Below, in pieces: positions 56,371 to 64,000 of a stretch of 64,000 nucleotides of DNA (the stretch's first letter is position 1; each line of letters starts with the position of its first letter). Origin of the DNA: Selenomonas sp. GACV-9 (GTDB lineage: Bacteria; Bacillota; Negativicutes; Selenomonadales; Selenomonadaceae); contig FPAX01000004.1 of the NCBI GenBank assembly GCA_900116485.1, positions 120,206-184,205 of the forward strand, read 5' to 3'. Both the position numbers and the translations under genes were made by a program. A model generated the notes under the pieces. That model saw only the letters and a list, made by a program, of their open reading frames with translations. It made no database searches and had not been told where the DNA came from.

Positions 56371-58431
56371 ATGAAGGTATTCAAGTACAACCGCTGGCTG
56401 CTGATATTCATCGCCATCGGGCTGGCCGCGGCGCTGGCGATAAGCTTTCAGCGCCATAGCGTTGAGCAGGCGAACCGCCAGGTGGATATGGCCATCGACT
56501 ATGAGGGCTTGGTCGAGCTGGCTGAGCGTGAGGGCAGACCGGTCGATGAAGTGCTGCAGCAGGCAAAAGACGCTGGCATCACGTCCTTGGCTGTCTACGA
56601 TACGACGTTCAAGAAACTCAATGCCAATGGCAAGGCCACGGCTATTGCTGGCAGCCAGCTGCTGGCTGACTACCATAGCGGCCGTCTGACGGATCCACTG
56701 TGGCGGCAGCTGGCCGCCGAGGGCAAGATTGTCGGCACGGAGGTCTATATCGTCGGGCACCATGCGCAGACGTGGAAGGAACTGAAGGAAGACCTGCCGC
56801 GCCGTCTCGGTGCCGACCGTGTCAGACTCTTCACGGTCGGTTTCGAAGAGGTCATGGCGGTCAAGGCCCACTATGAGTCCTTCGTCAAGATGGATATCGG
56901 CATGCCGACCGACGAGATGCAGGCTGTGAACGATGCGGGCTTCTACGTGCTGGCCCGCCCGAGCAATTTCACTGCCTGCACGCCGGATGACGTCAAAGCC
57001 GTCTTTGCGCGCATGGATGGGTTCCGCATCTCGGAAGTCGTCTTCTCGGGCAGCCAGGTGCTGGGTGCGACGAAGGCATTGCAGACGACCATCGATGAGA
57101 TGAAGGCGCGCGATATGACGCTGGGCCTCATCGAGGCAACCACCCAGCTGCAGTTCTATCATCAGGACGGCATGAATGAGGTGGCCAAAGGCGTCGGCTA
57201 TGACCATGTGGCCCGTCTTTACTCGGTGCCGAAGGACGAGCAGCCGAAACTCAAGATCGATACGGCTGTCGAGCGCTGGTCGAATACGGATGAGGAACGC
57301 AATATCCGTATCGACCTCATGCGCATCTACGATAAACCGTCGCCCAATATGAGTCTCTTGGAGACGAATCTGAAGTATTTCCAGGATACCCATGACAAGC
57401 TTGTGGCCCATGGCTATACGATCGGGCCTGCTGGTACCTTCCCGGAACTCCTGCCGGCTAAGGGCCTGCGTGCGCTCGTCATGATGGGCGTGGCCGCAGC
57501 AGTTGTCCTGTACCTGTCGCTGGTGATCCCGGCGCTCAATGGGCGTCCGAAATATCAGTATATACTGTTCGTATTGTTTGCCCTGGCTGCAGCTGTGCCG
57601 GTGCTCATGGGCAGCGGTACGAAGATTCGCGTCATGGCGGCTCTTGCCAGCGCGAACGTATTCCCGGCACTGGCTGTCATCTTCCAGCTCGACCGCGTGC
57701 GCGCGTTCAAGGAGAAGGCAAAGGTGGCCCTGCCGCGCCTTATCGTGACGGCGGCTCTGGCGTTGTTTGTCACGGGTGCGCTGGCTTATATCGGTGCGGC
57801 CTATCTTTCGGGATCGCTTGCTGATACCGAGTACCTGCTCGAATTCCAGATCTTCCGTGGCATCAAGCTGACGTTCGTACTGCCGATTATCCTTGTGGGT
57901 GCCGCATTCCTGCAGCGCTTTGATATCTTCGATGGCAAGATGGATGATACGGAGGGGGTCGTCAACCAGCTCAAGAAGATCCTCGATATGCCGGTTCGCG
58001 TCAAGACGCTGTTCCTGATGGGGCTCGTGCTGATTGCTGGCGTGGTCTTTGTGGCCCGCAGCGGTCATACGTCGGGCATGCCCGTTTCGCAGTCGGAGCT
58101 CAAGTTCCGTGCGTTCCTCGAGCAGGCCTTCTATGCCAGACCGCGTACCAAGGAGCTCATGATCGGCCATCCGGCCTTCATGCTCGCAGCGATGGCTTTC
58201 TGGCGCAAGTGGCCGACCATGGTGTTCTTCGCACTGGTGCTTGTCGCCACGATCGGTCAGGGCTCGATGGTTGAGACCTTTGCGCATATGCGCACGCCGG
58301 TCTATATGTCGTTCATGCGCGGCATCGGCGGCATTGTCTTAGGCGCAGGGATTGGCGCCGTGGCCATGGTTCTCGTAGAGCTCTGGCAGGTCATTATTTC
58401 GAAAGCAAAGGGGAGTAAGGCAGATTCATGA
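56371..58431 (+). CDS. DUF5693 family membrane protein
   Basis: A 686-residue protein with an N-terminal signal anchor (residues about 8-27), a soluble region of some 330 residues with VDEVLQQAKDAGITSLAVYD and VVFSGSQVLG, then about eight membrane helices in the last 300 residues. The family is found mainly in Negativicutes and Clostridia, almost always next to csaB. The stop overlaps csaB by ATGA. It may export or flip the pyruvylated cell-wall polymer, but no experimental role is known to me. Confidence 0.82.
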   Translation: MKVFKYNRWLLIFIAIGLAAALAISFQRHSVEQANRQVDMAIDYEGLVELAEREGRPVDEVLQQAKDAGITSLAVYDTTFKKLNANGKATAIAGSQLLADYHSGRLTDPLWRQLAAEGKIVGTEVYIVGHHAQTWKELKEDLPRRLGADRVRLFTVGFEEVMAVKAHYESFVKMDIGMPTDEMQAVNDAGFYVLARPSNFTACTPDDVKAVFARMDGFRISEVVFSGSQVLGATKALQTTIDEMKARDMTLGLIEATTQLQFYHQDGMNEVAKGVGYDHVARLYSVPKDEQPKLKIDTAVERWSNTDEERNIRIDLMRIYDKPSPNMSLLETNLKYFQDTHDKLVAHGYTIGPAGTFPELLPAKGLRALVMMGVAAAVVLYLSLVIPALNGRPKYQYILFVLFALAAAVPVLMGSGTKIRVMAALASANVFPALAVIFQLDRVRAFKEKAKVALPRLIVTAALALFVTGALAYIGAAYLSGSLADTEYLLEFQIFRGIKLTFVLPIILVGAAFLQRFDIFDGKMDDTEGVVNQLKKILDMPVRVKTLFLMGLVLIAGVVFVARSGHTSGMPVSQSELKFRAFLEQAFYARPRTKELMIGHPAFMLAAMAFWRKWPTMVFFALVLVATIGQGSMVETFAHMRTPVYMSFMRGIGGIVLGAGIGAVAMVLVELWQVIISKAKGSKADS

Positions 58432-59519
58432 GCAGGATCGTCGTATCGGGATATTACGGCTCGAAAAATGCCGGCGATGAAGCGATGCTGGCAGCAATGC
58501 TGGAGGTCCTAGGAGATCTCGACCCAAAACTTCATATCACGGTGATTTCTGCCGATCCTGAGGACACGCGCAAGCGTCATGGTGTCGATGCGGTTTCCTG
58601 GCTTGGACTGCCCGCTATCATCCGTGAGCTCCGGCAGGCGGATCTCCTGATAAGCGGTGGCGGCAGCCTGCTGCAGAACGTCACGAGCCGCCGCAGCCTC
58701 TACTATTATCTGGCAATCATCCTGCTAGCCCGTCTGCTGGGCACGAAGGTGATGCTCTATGCTCAGGGCATCGGCCCCATCCTCGGCCATGTGGCTGAGC
58801 GGGCGATGTGCTGGCTGGGCAATCGCGTGGATCTCATCACGGTGCGTGATGAGGGCTCGCTGAAGGAACTGGCGCGGCTCGGCATCAACAAGCCCGCCAT
58901 CCACTGCACGGCCGATCCGGTGCTGGCCATCCATCCAGTAGACCGCGCCGCTGGGCGCGCCATCTTCAAGGCTTATCAGGCTGATGGTGCCAAGCCAGTC
59001 GTCGGTATCTCGGTGCGCGAGTGGCAGGGCTGGACCCATTATAAAGAGGTGCTCGCTGAAGTCTCCGACCGCGTGGTTCGAGAGCTCGGCGCCCGCGTGG
59101 TGTTCCTGCCGATGCAGTTCCCTGACGATGTGCGGGCAGCCCGCGATATTGCCGCGCGTACCACGGAACCCTGCACGGTACTCAAAGACGAGTATACGAC
59201 GAGCGAGTTCTTGTCGCTCGTCGGCAACATGGACCTGATGCTCGGCATCCGGCTCCATGCACTGATTTTTGCTGGCGTCATGGGGGTGCCGATGCTCGGT
59301 ATTTCCTATGATCCGAAAATCGATCGGTTCCTGCAGTCCATCGGCGAGGAGCCGGTCGGCAATCTGCGCGATGTCACGGCTGATGAGCTCATGGCGGAGA
59401 TTCGCCGCAAATGGAATGACAAGCAGACATTCCGCCAGCAGAATGCAGAGCTGCTGACGGTACTGCGTGACCGGGCAGCCAGCAATGCAGAGCTGGCGCT
59501 CAACCTGGCCCATAAATGA
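58428..59519 (+). CDS. csaB: Polysaccharide pyruvyl transferase CsaB
   Basis: A 363-residue CsaB-type enzyme: VVSGYYGSKNAGDEAML at the N-terminus, LLISGGGSLLQN, YAQGIGPI, TVRDEGSLKEL, then the GT-B-like second half with MLGIRLHALIFA and GISYDPKI. It adds a ketal-linked pyruvate to cell-wall glycan, which SLH-domain proteins need for binding. In Negativicutes SLH proteins tether the outer membrane to the cell wall. Coupled by ATGA to the DUF5693 gene. Confidence 0.93.
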   Translation: MSRIVVSGYYGSKNAGDEAMLAAMLEVLGDLDPKLHITVISADPEDTRKRHGVDAVSWLGLPAIIRELRQADLLISGGGSLLQNVTSRRSLYYYLAIILLARLLGTKVMLYAQGIGPILGHVAERAMCWLGNRVDLITVRDEGSLKELARLGINKPAIHCTADPVLAIHPVDRAAGRAIFKAYQADGAKPVVGISVREWQGWTHYKEVLAEVSDRVVRELGARVVFLPMQFPDDVRAARDIAARTTEPCTVLKDEYTTSEFLSLVGNMDLMLGIRLHALIFAGVMGVPMLGISYDPKIDRFLQSIGEEPVGNLRDVTADELMAEIRRKWNDKQTFRQQNAELLTVLRDRAASNAELALNLAHK

Positions 59520-59534
59520 TAGGTAGATGATATG

Positions 59535-59573
59535 GATAAGCCTTCCCGGCAGGGGAAGGCTTATCTTTTTGCG
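59535..59573 (+). terminator. Terminator after csaB
   Basis: ATAAGCCTTCCC pairs with GGGAAGGCTTAT, followed by CTTTTT. Confidence 0.85.
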
Positions 59574-59631
59574 TGGGATATGGTACAATAAAAGATAGTT
59601 TTGCAATTTGAATGCGGAGGATGAGTATCTC

Positions 59632-60318
59632 ATGATACATATGAGCAACGTTTCCAAGATATATGAAAATGGTGCTGTTGCCCTCGATGGTGTCGATGTC
59701 GATATCGAGAAGGGCGAGTTTGTCTTTATCGTCGGTGCCAGCGGTGCCGGCAAGTCGACTTTCATCAAGATGCTGTTCCGCGAGGAGCTGCCGACCAGCG
59801 GTATCCTTACGGTAAACGGTCACGATGTGGTCAATATGAGCCACAAAGAGGTGCCGTACCTGCGGCGCGGCCTCGGCGTAATCTTCCAGGATTACCGCCT
59901 GCTGCCCGACAAGACGGTGTTCGAGAATGTGGCTTTTGCGATGCAGGTCATCGAGGCGCCGCGCCGTCTGATGCAACGCAGTGTCAATGCGGTGCTCGAC
60001 GTCGTTGGCCTCAGGGATAAGTATAATTGTTTCCCGGCGCAGCTCTCTGGTGGTGAGCAGCAGCGCGTGGCAATCGCACGTGCCATCGTCAACGATCCGG
60101 CTATCGTCATTGCCGACGAGCCGACGGGCAACCTTGACCCGGATACGAGCTGGGATATCATGGATATCTTCAAGCGCATCAACAAGGCAGGCACGACGAT
60201 TGTCATGGCAACCCATGACCGCACGATTGTCGATACGATGAAACGCCGCGTCATTGCCATCGAGGATGGCCATATCGTACGCGATGAGTTAAGAGGAGGC
60301 TATGGTTATGAAGCTTAG
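59632..60318 (+). CDS. ftsE: Cell-division ATPase FtsE
   Basis: A 228-residue ATPase: Walker [11 protein letters not shown]-loop [18 protein letters not shown] (typical of FtsE), signature [14 protein letters not shown], Walker [14 protein letters not shown], and H-loop ATHDRTIV. With FtsX it forms the membrane complex that switches on cell-wall hydrolases at division. ATG 59632 is preferred to the upstream in-frame start at 59608, because GGAGG lies between them. It overlaps ftsX. Confidence 0.95.
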   Translation: MIHMSNVSKIYENGAVALDGVDVDIEKGEFVFIVGASGAGKSTFIKMLFREELPTSGILTVNGHDVVNMSHKEVPYLRRGLGVIFQDYRLLPDKTVFENVAFAMQVIEAPRRLMQRSVNAVLDVVGLRDKYNCFPAQLSGGEQQRVAIARAIVNDPAIVIADEPTGNLDPDTSWDIMDIFKRINKAGTTIVMATHDRTIVDTMKRRVIAIEDGHIVRDELRGGYGYEA

Positions 60319-61195
60319 GACCAGTGAATATTTCATCACGGAGGTATTTCACTCGCTCCGGCGCAATAACTGGATGTCGTTTGCCTCGGTGGGCACGGTA
60401 GCCGTCTCGCTGTTCGTGCTTGGCGTCTTCCTGACGCTGGTGCTCAACATGAACCGCCTGGCCTCGTCTCTCGAGTCGGAGGTGCAGATCAGTGTCTATC
60501 TCGAGGATAGCGTCAAGACCTCAGAGCGCAAGGATCTGCAGAAAGAACTAGAGAAGATGCAGGGCATCGAGAGCGTCAAGTACGTGAGCCGTGAGGAGGC
60601 CAAGGAGCGCCTGACGGAGCGCCTTGGCGACCAGAAGTATCTGCTCGATGCGCTGGGCGACCAGAATCCGCTGCCGGAGTCCTTTGAGCTCACGGTAGCC
60701 CAGCCGGATATGGTGGAGACGGCGGCCAAGGCCATCGAGAAGATGGATGGCGTCGAGGCGGCCAAGTACGGACAGGATGTGGTCAAGCATCTTTTCGATA
60801 TCACGCGGCTGATCCGCTTGTTTGGCCTGGCCCTTATGGTGCTTTTGGCAGCGGCGACCTTGTTCATCATCTCGAATACAATCCGATTGACGGTATTTGC
60901 GCGGCGCAAAGAGGTGGCCATCATGAAATACGTCGGCGCGACGGACTGGTTCATCCGCTGGCCCTTCGTGCTGGAAGGTGTCGTCATGGGTTTTGTGGGC
61001 GGCGCGCTGGCGGCCATCGCTCTGCGCAGTTTCTATGCGGCCATGGCGGCTAAGATCTATAACACGCTGGCATTTTTCCCGCTGATGCCGCAGTACCCGT
61101 TCATGAACTATGTCACGGTGGCTATCATCTTTTCGGGCATGGCTATCGGCGCGCTGGGTTCAGCTATCTCGCTCAAGCGGTTCCTGAAGGTTTGA
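60308..61195 (+). CDS. ftsX: Cell-division permease-like protein FtsX
   Basis: A 295-residue protein with four membrane helices (about residues 22-45, 175-200, 220-245 and 265-288) and an extracytoplasmic domain between helices 1 and 2. [20 protein letters not shown] is a typical FtsX start. ATG 60308 is chosen because AGAGGAGG lies 8 bases before it, while ATG 60302 is too close. It passes the FtsE signal to the EnvC-like activator encoded next. Confidence 0.94.
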   Translation: MKLRTSEYFITEVFHSLRRNNWMSFASVGTVAVSLFVLGVFLTLVLNMNRLASSLESEVQISVYLEDSVKTSERKDLQKELEKMQGIESVKYVSREEAKERLTERLGDQKYLLDALGDQNPLPESFELTVAQPDMVETAAKAIEKMDGVEAAKYGQDVVKHLFDITRLIRLFGLALMVLLAAATLFIISNTIRLTVFARRKEVAIMKYVGATDWFIRWPFVLEGVVMGFVGGALAAIALRSFYAAMAAKIYNTLAFFPLMPQYPFMNYVTVAIIFSGMAIGALGSAISLKRFLKV

Positions 61196-61211
61196 GGAAG
61201 GAAGCATAGGC

Positions 61212-62333
61212 ATGAAAAGACAAGCAGAAAAGGCTGTAGCTGTCGCTTTGACTGCGGGCTTTGTGGTGTCCCTTGGCGCAGCTCCTGTCCAGGCCTCACG
61301 TGAGGATGACAAGGCCAGCTACGAGCGCCAGGCTGAGGAGAAACGCAAGGAAAGCGAGGCGCTGCAGCAGAAGATTGAGTCGCTGTCCGAAGAAAAGCGT
61401 CTGGTGGACGAAGAGGCTGAGACGGCGATTTCTGAGCATAAGCAGCTCAAGGCGGCCCTCGATGAGACCATTGCCCGCATGGATGAGAATGAGGCGCGGC
61501 TCAAGGTGGTCCGCAAGGACTATGAGAAGAAGAGCGATCATCTCGGCAAGCGGGTGCGCGATATCTACATCAATGGACAGGTATCGTATCTCGATGTGCT
61601 GTTCGGCGCCAAGGACTTTTCGGATTTCATGACGCGCATGGATCTATTGAAGAAGGTCATCCGTCAGGACTACGACCTGGTGCAGAGCGTACTGGCTGAA
61701 AAGAACGAGATCGAGACGACGCAGGCGAGCCTTGCCAAGGACAAGGAGGCCCGTGCCGAGCAGGAGCTCAAGGCGCGGCAGGCCCGCGAAGTCATGGAGG
61801 AGAAGGTTCGCCGCCGCAAGGAAATCATCGACAGGATGAAGAACGACAAGGCGACGGTCGACCGCCAGTATGATGAGCTCATGGCAGCATCGAAGCAGAT
61901 CGCGGCGATGCTGCAGCGCAGCAGCATGGCGAATATGCCAGCGGCTGGCAATGGCTCGATGATCTGGCCGGTGGGCGGCACGATCACGTCGGATTTCGGC
62001 TGGCGTGTGCATCCAATCACGGGGACGCAGAAATACCATAGCGGCATCGATATCGGTGCTGACTACGGCGATGCCATCTGCGCGGCACAGGCCGGTACTG
62101 TTGAGTACGCGGGCTGGATTTCGGGCTATGGCAATACGGTCATCATCAACCACGGCGGCGGCATCACGACCCTCTATGGTCACAATCAGTCGCTGGCCGT
62201 TTCGGTTGGGCAGTCGGTAAGCCAGGGCGATATCATCGCCTACTGCGGTTCGACAGGCAACAGCACGGGGCCGCACTGCCACTTTGAGGTGCGCAGCGGC
62301 GGTGAGCCCGTCAGCCCGTATAGTTATTTATGA
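61212..62333 (+). CDS. EnvC-like coiled-coil M23 (LytM) peptidase
   Basis: A 373-residue exported protein: signal peptide (residues about 1-29, ending VQAS), a long coiled coil (about 30-235) rich in E/K/Q heptads, and a LytM/M23 domain. The zinc ligands appear intact (HSGIDIG and HCHFEV), so it may itself cut peptidoglycan crosslinks, unlike E. coli EnvC, which only activates amidases. Position directly after ftsEX marks it as the partner of that complex. Its stop overlaps the ctpA start region. Confidence 0.92.
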   Translation: MKRQAEKAVAVALTAGFVVSLGAAPVQASREDDKASYERQAEEKRKESEALQQKIESLSEEKRLVDEEAETAISEHKQLKAALDETIARMDENEARLKVVRKDYEKKSDHLGKRVRDIYINGQVSYLDVLFGAKDFSDFMTRMDLLKKVIRQDYDLVQSVLAEKNEIETTQASLAKDKEARAEQELKARQAREVMEEKVRRRKEIIDRMKNDKATVDRQYDELMAASKQIAAMLQRSSMANMPAAGNGSMIWPVGGTITSDFGWRVHPITGTQKYHSGIDIGADYGDAICAAQAGTVEYAGWISGYGNTVIINHGGGITTLYGHNQSLAVSVGQSVSQGDIIAYCGSTGNSTGPHCHFEVRSGGEPVSPYSYL

Positions 62334-62344
62334 TGGAGATAGAT

Positions 62345-63499
62345 ATGCAGCATCTGAGCAAGAAAAAGATAATACTTGGCATCGTGCTGACGGCCTTGAT
62401 TTCCAGTGCCCTGACACTGGTGGGCTTGGCGGCACTGTTGGGGCTCGATACAGCGAAGTCACTGGACATGGTGCGATTCCTCGGCGTCAAGCGCATGATT
62501 GAGGCGCGCTATGTGCGCGATGTTGATTCCCGCGACCTCATGAATGGTGCCATCGATGGCATGGTGAAGTCGCTGGGCGATCCACATTCCATCTATCTGA
62601 AGGAAGACATGTATAAGACCCTCAAGGAGCACACGGCCGGCACTTTCGGCGGCATCGGCGTGACGATGGGGTTCAAGGACAACAAGGTCACGATTGTCTC
62701 GGTGCTTGAAGGCACGCCAGGTGAGGCCGCAGGCCTCAAGGCTAACGATGAGATCGTAGCTGTCGATGGCACGCCGGTCACCGAGTTCCAGCCCGAAGAA
62801 GTATCGATGCATATCCGCGGCGATGTCGGCACCGAAGTTACGCTGACGATTCACCGCGAGGGCGTAGAGAATCAGGACTACACGATACAGCGCGACACCA
62901 TAAAGCTGCGTACGGCCAAGGGCAAGATGATCGACGGCACCCAGATGGGCTACATCCGCATCGCCTCGTTTGGCGAGAATACCGGCGAGGAGTTCAAGGA
63001 AGAGTTCGAGAAACTCGGCCAGGAGGGCATGAAGGGCCTCATCATCGATTTGCGCCAGAATCCTGGTGGGCTAGTCAAGAGCTGCGTCGAGGTCGCTGAT
63101 CTTTTGGTGCCGAAAGGGCCAATCGTTTCGGTGGTCCAGCGCGATGGCTCGAAGGAGGAGCATGATTCTTCGCTGGAGGAACCCAAGTATCCGGTGGTGG
63201 TGCTGATTGATGGCAACAGCGCCAGCGCGTCGGAAATCCTTGCCGGTGCCCTGCAGGATACCGGCGCTGGCACGCTGGTGGGCACGAAGTCGTATGGTAA
63301 AGGCTCCGTGCAGGTTGTTGTACCGCTGTTTGAGGACGATGGCCTGAAGCTCACGATTGCCAGATACTATACGCCGAATGGACGCTGCATCGATGGCGTC
63401 GGCATCGAGCCGGACGTTGAGGTGGACTTCCAGGAGGGCGACACCACCGATGTGCAGCTCGCCAAGGCGAAAGAAGTCTTGCTGCAGAAAATGCAATAA
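62345..63499 (+). CDS. ctpA: Carboxy-terminal processing protease CtpA (S41)
   Basis: A 384-residue protein with an N-terminal signal anchor (residues about 7-32), a PDZ domain (about 90-175, IGVTMGFKDNKVTIVSV), and an S41 core with the catalytic Ser in IDGNSASASEI and Lys in KSYGKGSVQ. It processes or degrades exported proteins, in division often the hydrolase activators. ATG 62345 behind GGAG is preferred to the 62330 and 62333 ATGs. It is followed by a strong hairpin. Confidence 0.94.
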   Translation: MQHLSKKKIILGIVLTALISSALTLVGLAALLGLDTAKSLDMVRFLGVKRMIEARYVRDVDSRDLMNGAIDGMVKSLGDPHSIYLKEDMYKTLKEHTAGTFGGIGVTMGFKDNKVTIVSVLEGTPGEAAGLKANDEIVAVDGTPVTEFQPEEVSMHIRGDVGTEVTLTIHREGVENQDYTIQRDTIKLRTAKGKMIDGTQMGYIRIASFGENTGEEFKEEFEKLGQEGMKGLIIDLRQNPGGLVKSCVEVADLLVPKGPIVSVVQRDGSKEEHDSSLEEPKYPVVVLIDGNSASASEILAGALQDTGAGTLVGTKSYGKGSVQVVVPLFEDDGLKLTIARYYTPNGRCIDGVGIEPDVEVDFQEGDTTDVQLAKAKEVLLQKMQ

Positions 63500-63533
63500 G
63501 AAGGGCTGGGGATAACAGCCTTAATGATATATG

Positions 63534-63572
63534 AAGACCCGTTGGCTGAACAGGAAGCCAACGGGTCTTTTG
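63534..63572 (+). terminator. Terminator after ctpA
   Basis: AGACCCGTTGGCT and AGCCAACGGGTCT around GAACAGGA, then TTT. The stem is perfect and may also work on the reverse strand. Confidence 0.9.
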
Positions 63573-63599
63573 TTAATTGCAGTTTGTCTGTTAGTTCGT

Positions 63600-64000
63600 G
63601 CGGAATGGAATCCCGATAGTACGCAGCTCGGGGTTCACGGGGGAGTACTTTTTCTGTTTCCGCTGAATGGGCCGTACGACCAGAACTACGGACTTAGTTA
63701 CCTGCTCCCGTCACCAGGTCGCGACGTACATAGTTCTTTCTAGGTTATGCGCTTACGGCCCAGTCCTGTTGCGCAGGACAGTCGCTCCAGACAGAAAGAA
63801 GCACTACCCCGTTCGCCCCTTTGGCAACGGAAATCTGAGATTGTACGAATCGTTTCTCCCGTAACAAGCACATCGATGTAATTCGTGACCTATCGCCGGA
63901 ACAGAGCAGGATTATCCCAACATAACGGAGGGCGAGGGTGGGTACACTTTCTTCGTAGACGGAGCGACTGCCCGAACGCAGTGAGGGATGGCACGCGGTA
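63600..64000. ncRNA. Hairpin-rich stretch, candidate large structured RNA (runs off the window)
   Basis: No frame here has a plausible protein: all six are broken, the longest (63667-63864) has no ribosome-binding site, and no family is recognisable. Instead, short perfect stems follow each other: GCGGAA/TTCCGC (63600-63663), CCGTA/TACGG (63672-63691), ACCTG/CAGGT (63700-63719), GTCCTG/CAGGAC (63763-63779), CCGTT-c-GCC/GGC-AACGG (63809-63830) and ACTGC/GCAGT (63967-63982). I found none of the conserved blocks of rRNA, RNase P RNA or tmRNA. A large non-coding RNA, on either strand, is the best guess. Identity is not known. Confidence 0.3.

Noticed and set aside
55711..58287. 858-codon open frame on the reverse strand
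   Set aside because: It is antisense to the DUF2993 and DUF5693 genes. It has no ribosome-binding site, and its Arg/His/Gln-rich wording is typical of a shadow of G+C-rich coding DNA.
58725..59768. 347-codon open frame on the reverse strand
   Set aside because: Antisense to csaB and crosses the csaB terminator.
63591..63720. Short reverse frame ending with a protein-like GIPFRTN tail before the ctpA terminator
   Set aside because: It looked like the end of a convergent gene, but the frame is closed by a TGA about 40 codons upstream and no family is recognisable.

Overview
The window looks like a chromosome segment of a Negativicutes bacterium close to Selenomonas. This is inferred from gene content: an envelope and division block in the order hpf-secA-prfB-(DUF2993)-(DUF5693)-csaB-ftsE-ftsX-envC-like-ctpA, a short zinc-ribbon protein, frequent TTG/GTG starts, and many phosphoalditol-type surface-polymer genes. 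No rRNA or tRNA gene was seen that would settle the species.

Layout. 1-8.6 kb: tail of a sulfatase-like protein, a fused LicC/LicA-type phosphocholine enzyme with an NCS1-type transporter, a CDP-glycerol glycerophosphotransferase-like protein, a TagD-oxidoreductase fusion and a glycerophosphodiester phosphodiesterase. 8.7-35 kb: a visibly A+T-richer surface-glycan island containing phosphoalditol transferases, an IspD/TarI-type cytidylyltransferase, an SDR, family 2, 9 and 32 glycosyltransferases, FkbM and TylF methyltransferases, a PIG-L deacetylase, a GNAT-like protein and a WbsX protein. It also holds decayed genes and IS30 and IS3 remnants. 35-45.8 kb: a four-part methyltransferase/cytidylyltransferase fusion, two TIM-barrel isomerase paralogues, UDP-galactopyranose mutase, further methyltransferase and glycosyltransferase genes, and three different toxin-antitoxin pairs. 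45.9-47.6 kb: an O-GlcNAc-transferase-like GT41 protein. 47.7-50.9 kb: zinc-ribbon protein, amino-acid ABC transporter and cold-shock protein. 51-63.5 kb: the conserved housekeeping envelope block. 63.6-64 kb: a hairpin-rich stretch without a credible gene, possibly a large structured RNA running off the window.

How it fits together. The first 45 kb reads as a locus that makes and decorates a surface polysaccharide or glycoprotein glycan. Nucleotide-activated alditol phosphates and phosphocholine are made by LicC-, TagD- and TarI-like enzymes and transferred by CDP-glycerol-type transferases. Family 2, 9, 32 and 41 glycosyltransferases build the glycan, and methyl-, acyl- and deacetylases vary it. 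The most striking feature is a compact Rossmann-like module of about 110 residues, with a GxGxxG-type loop and a following Asp. It is fused to, or encoded as part of, sixteen otherwise unrelated proteins here, at the N-terminus, in the middle or at the C-terminus. That suggests a common ligand or a common docking role across the pathway.
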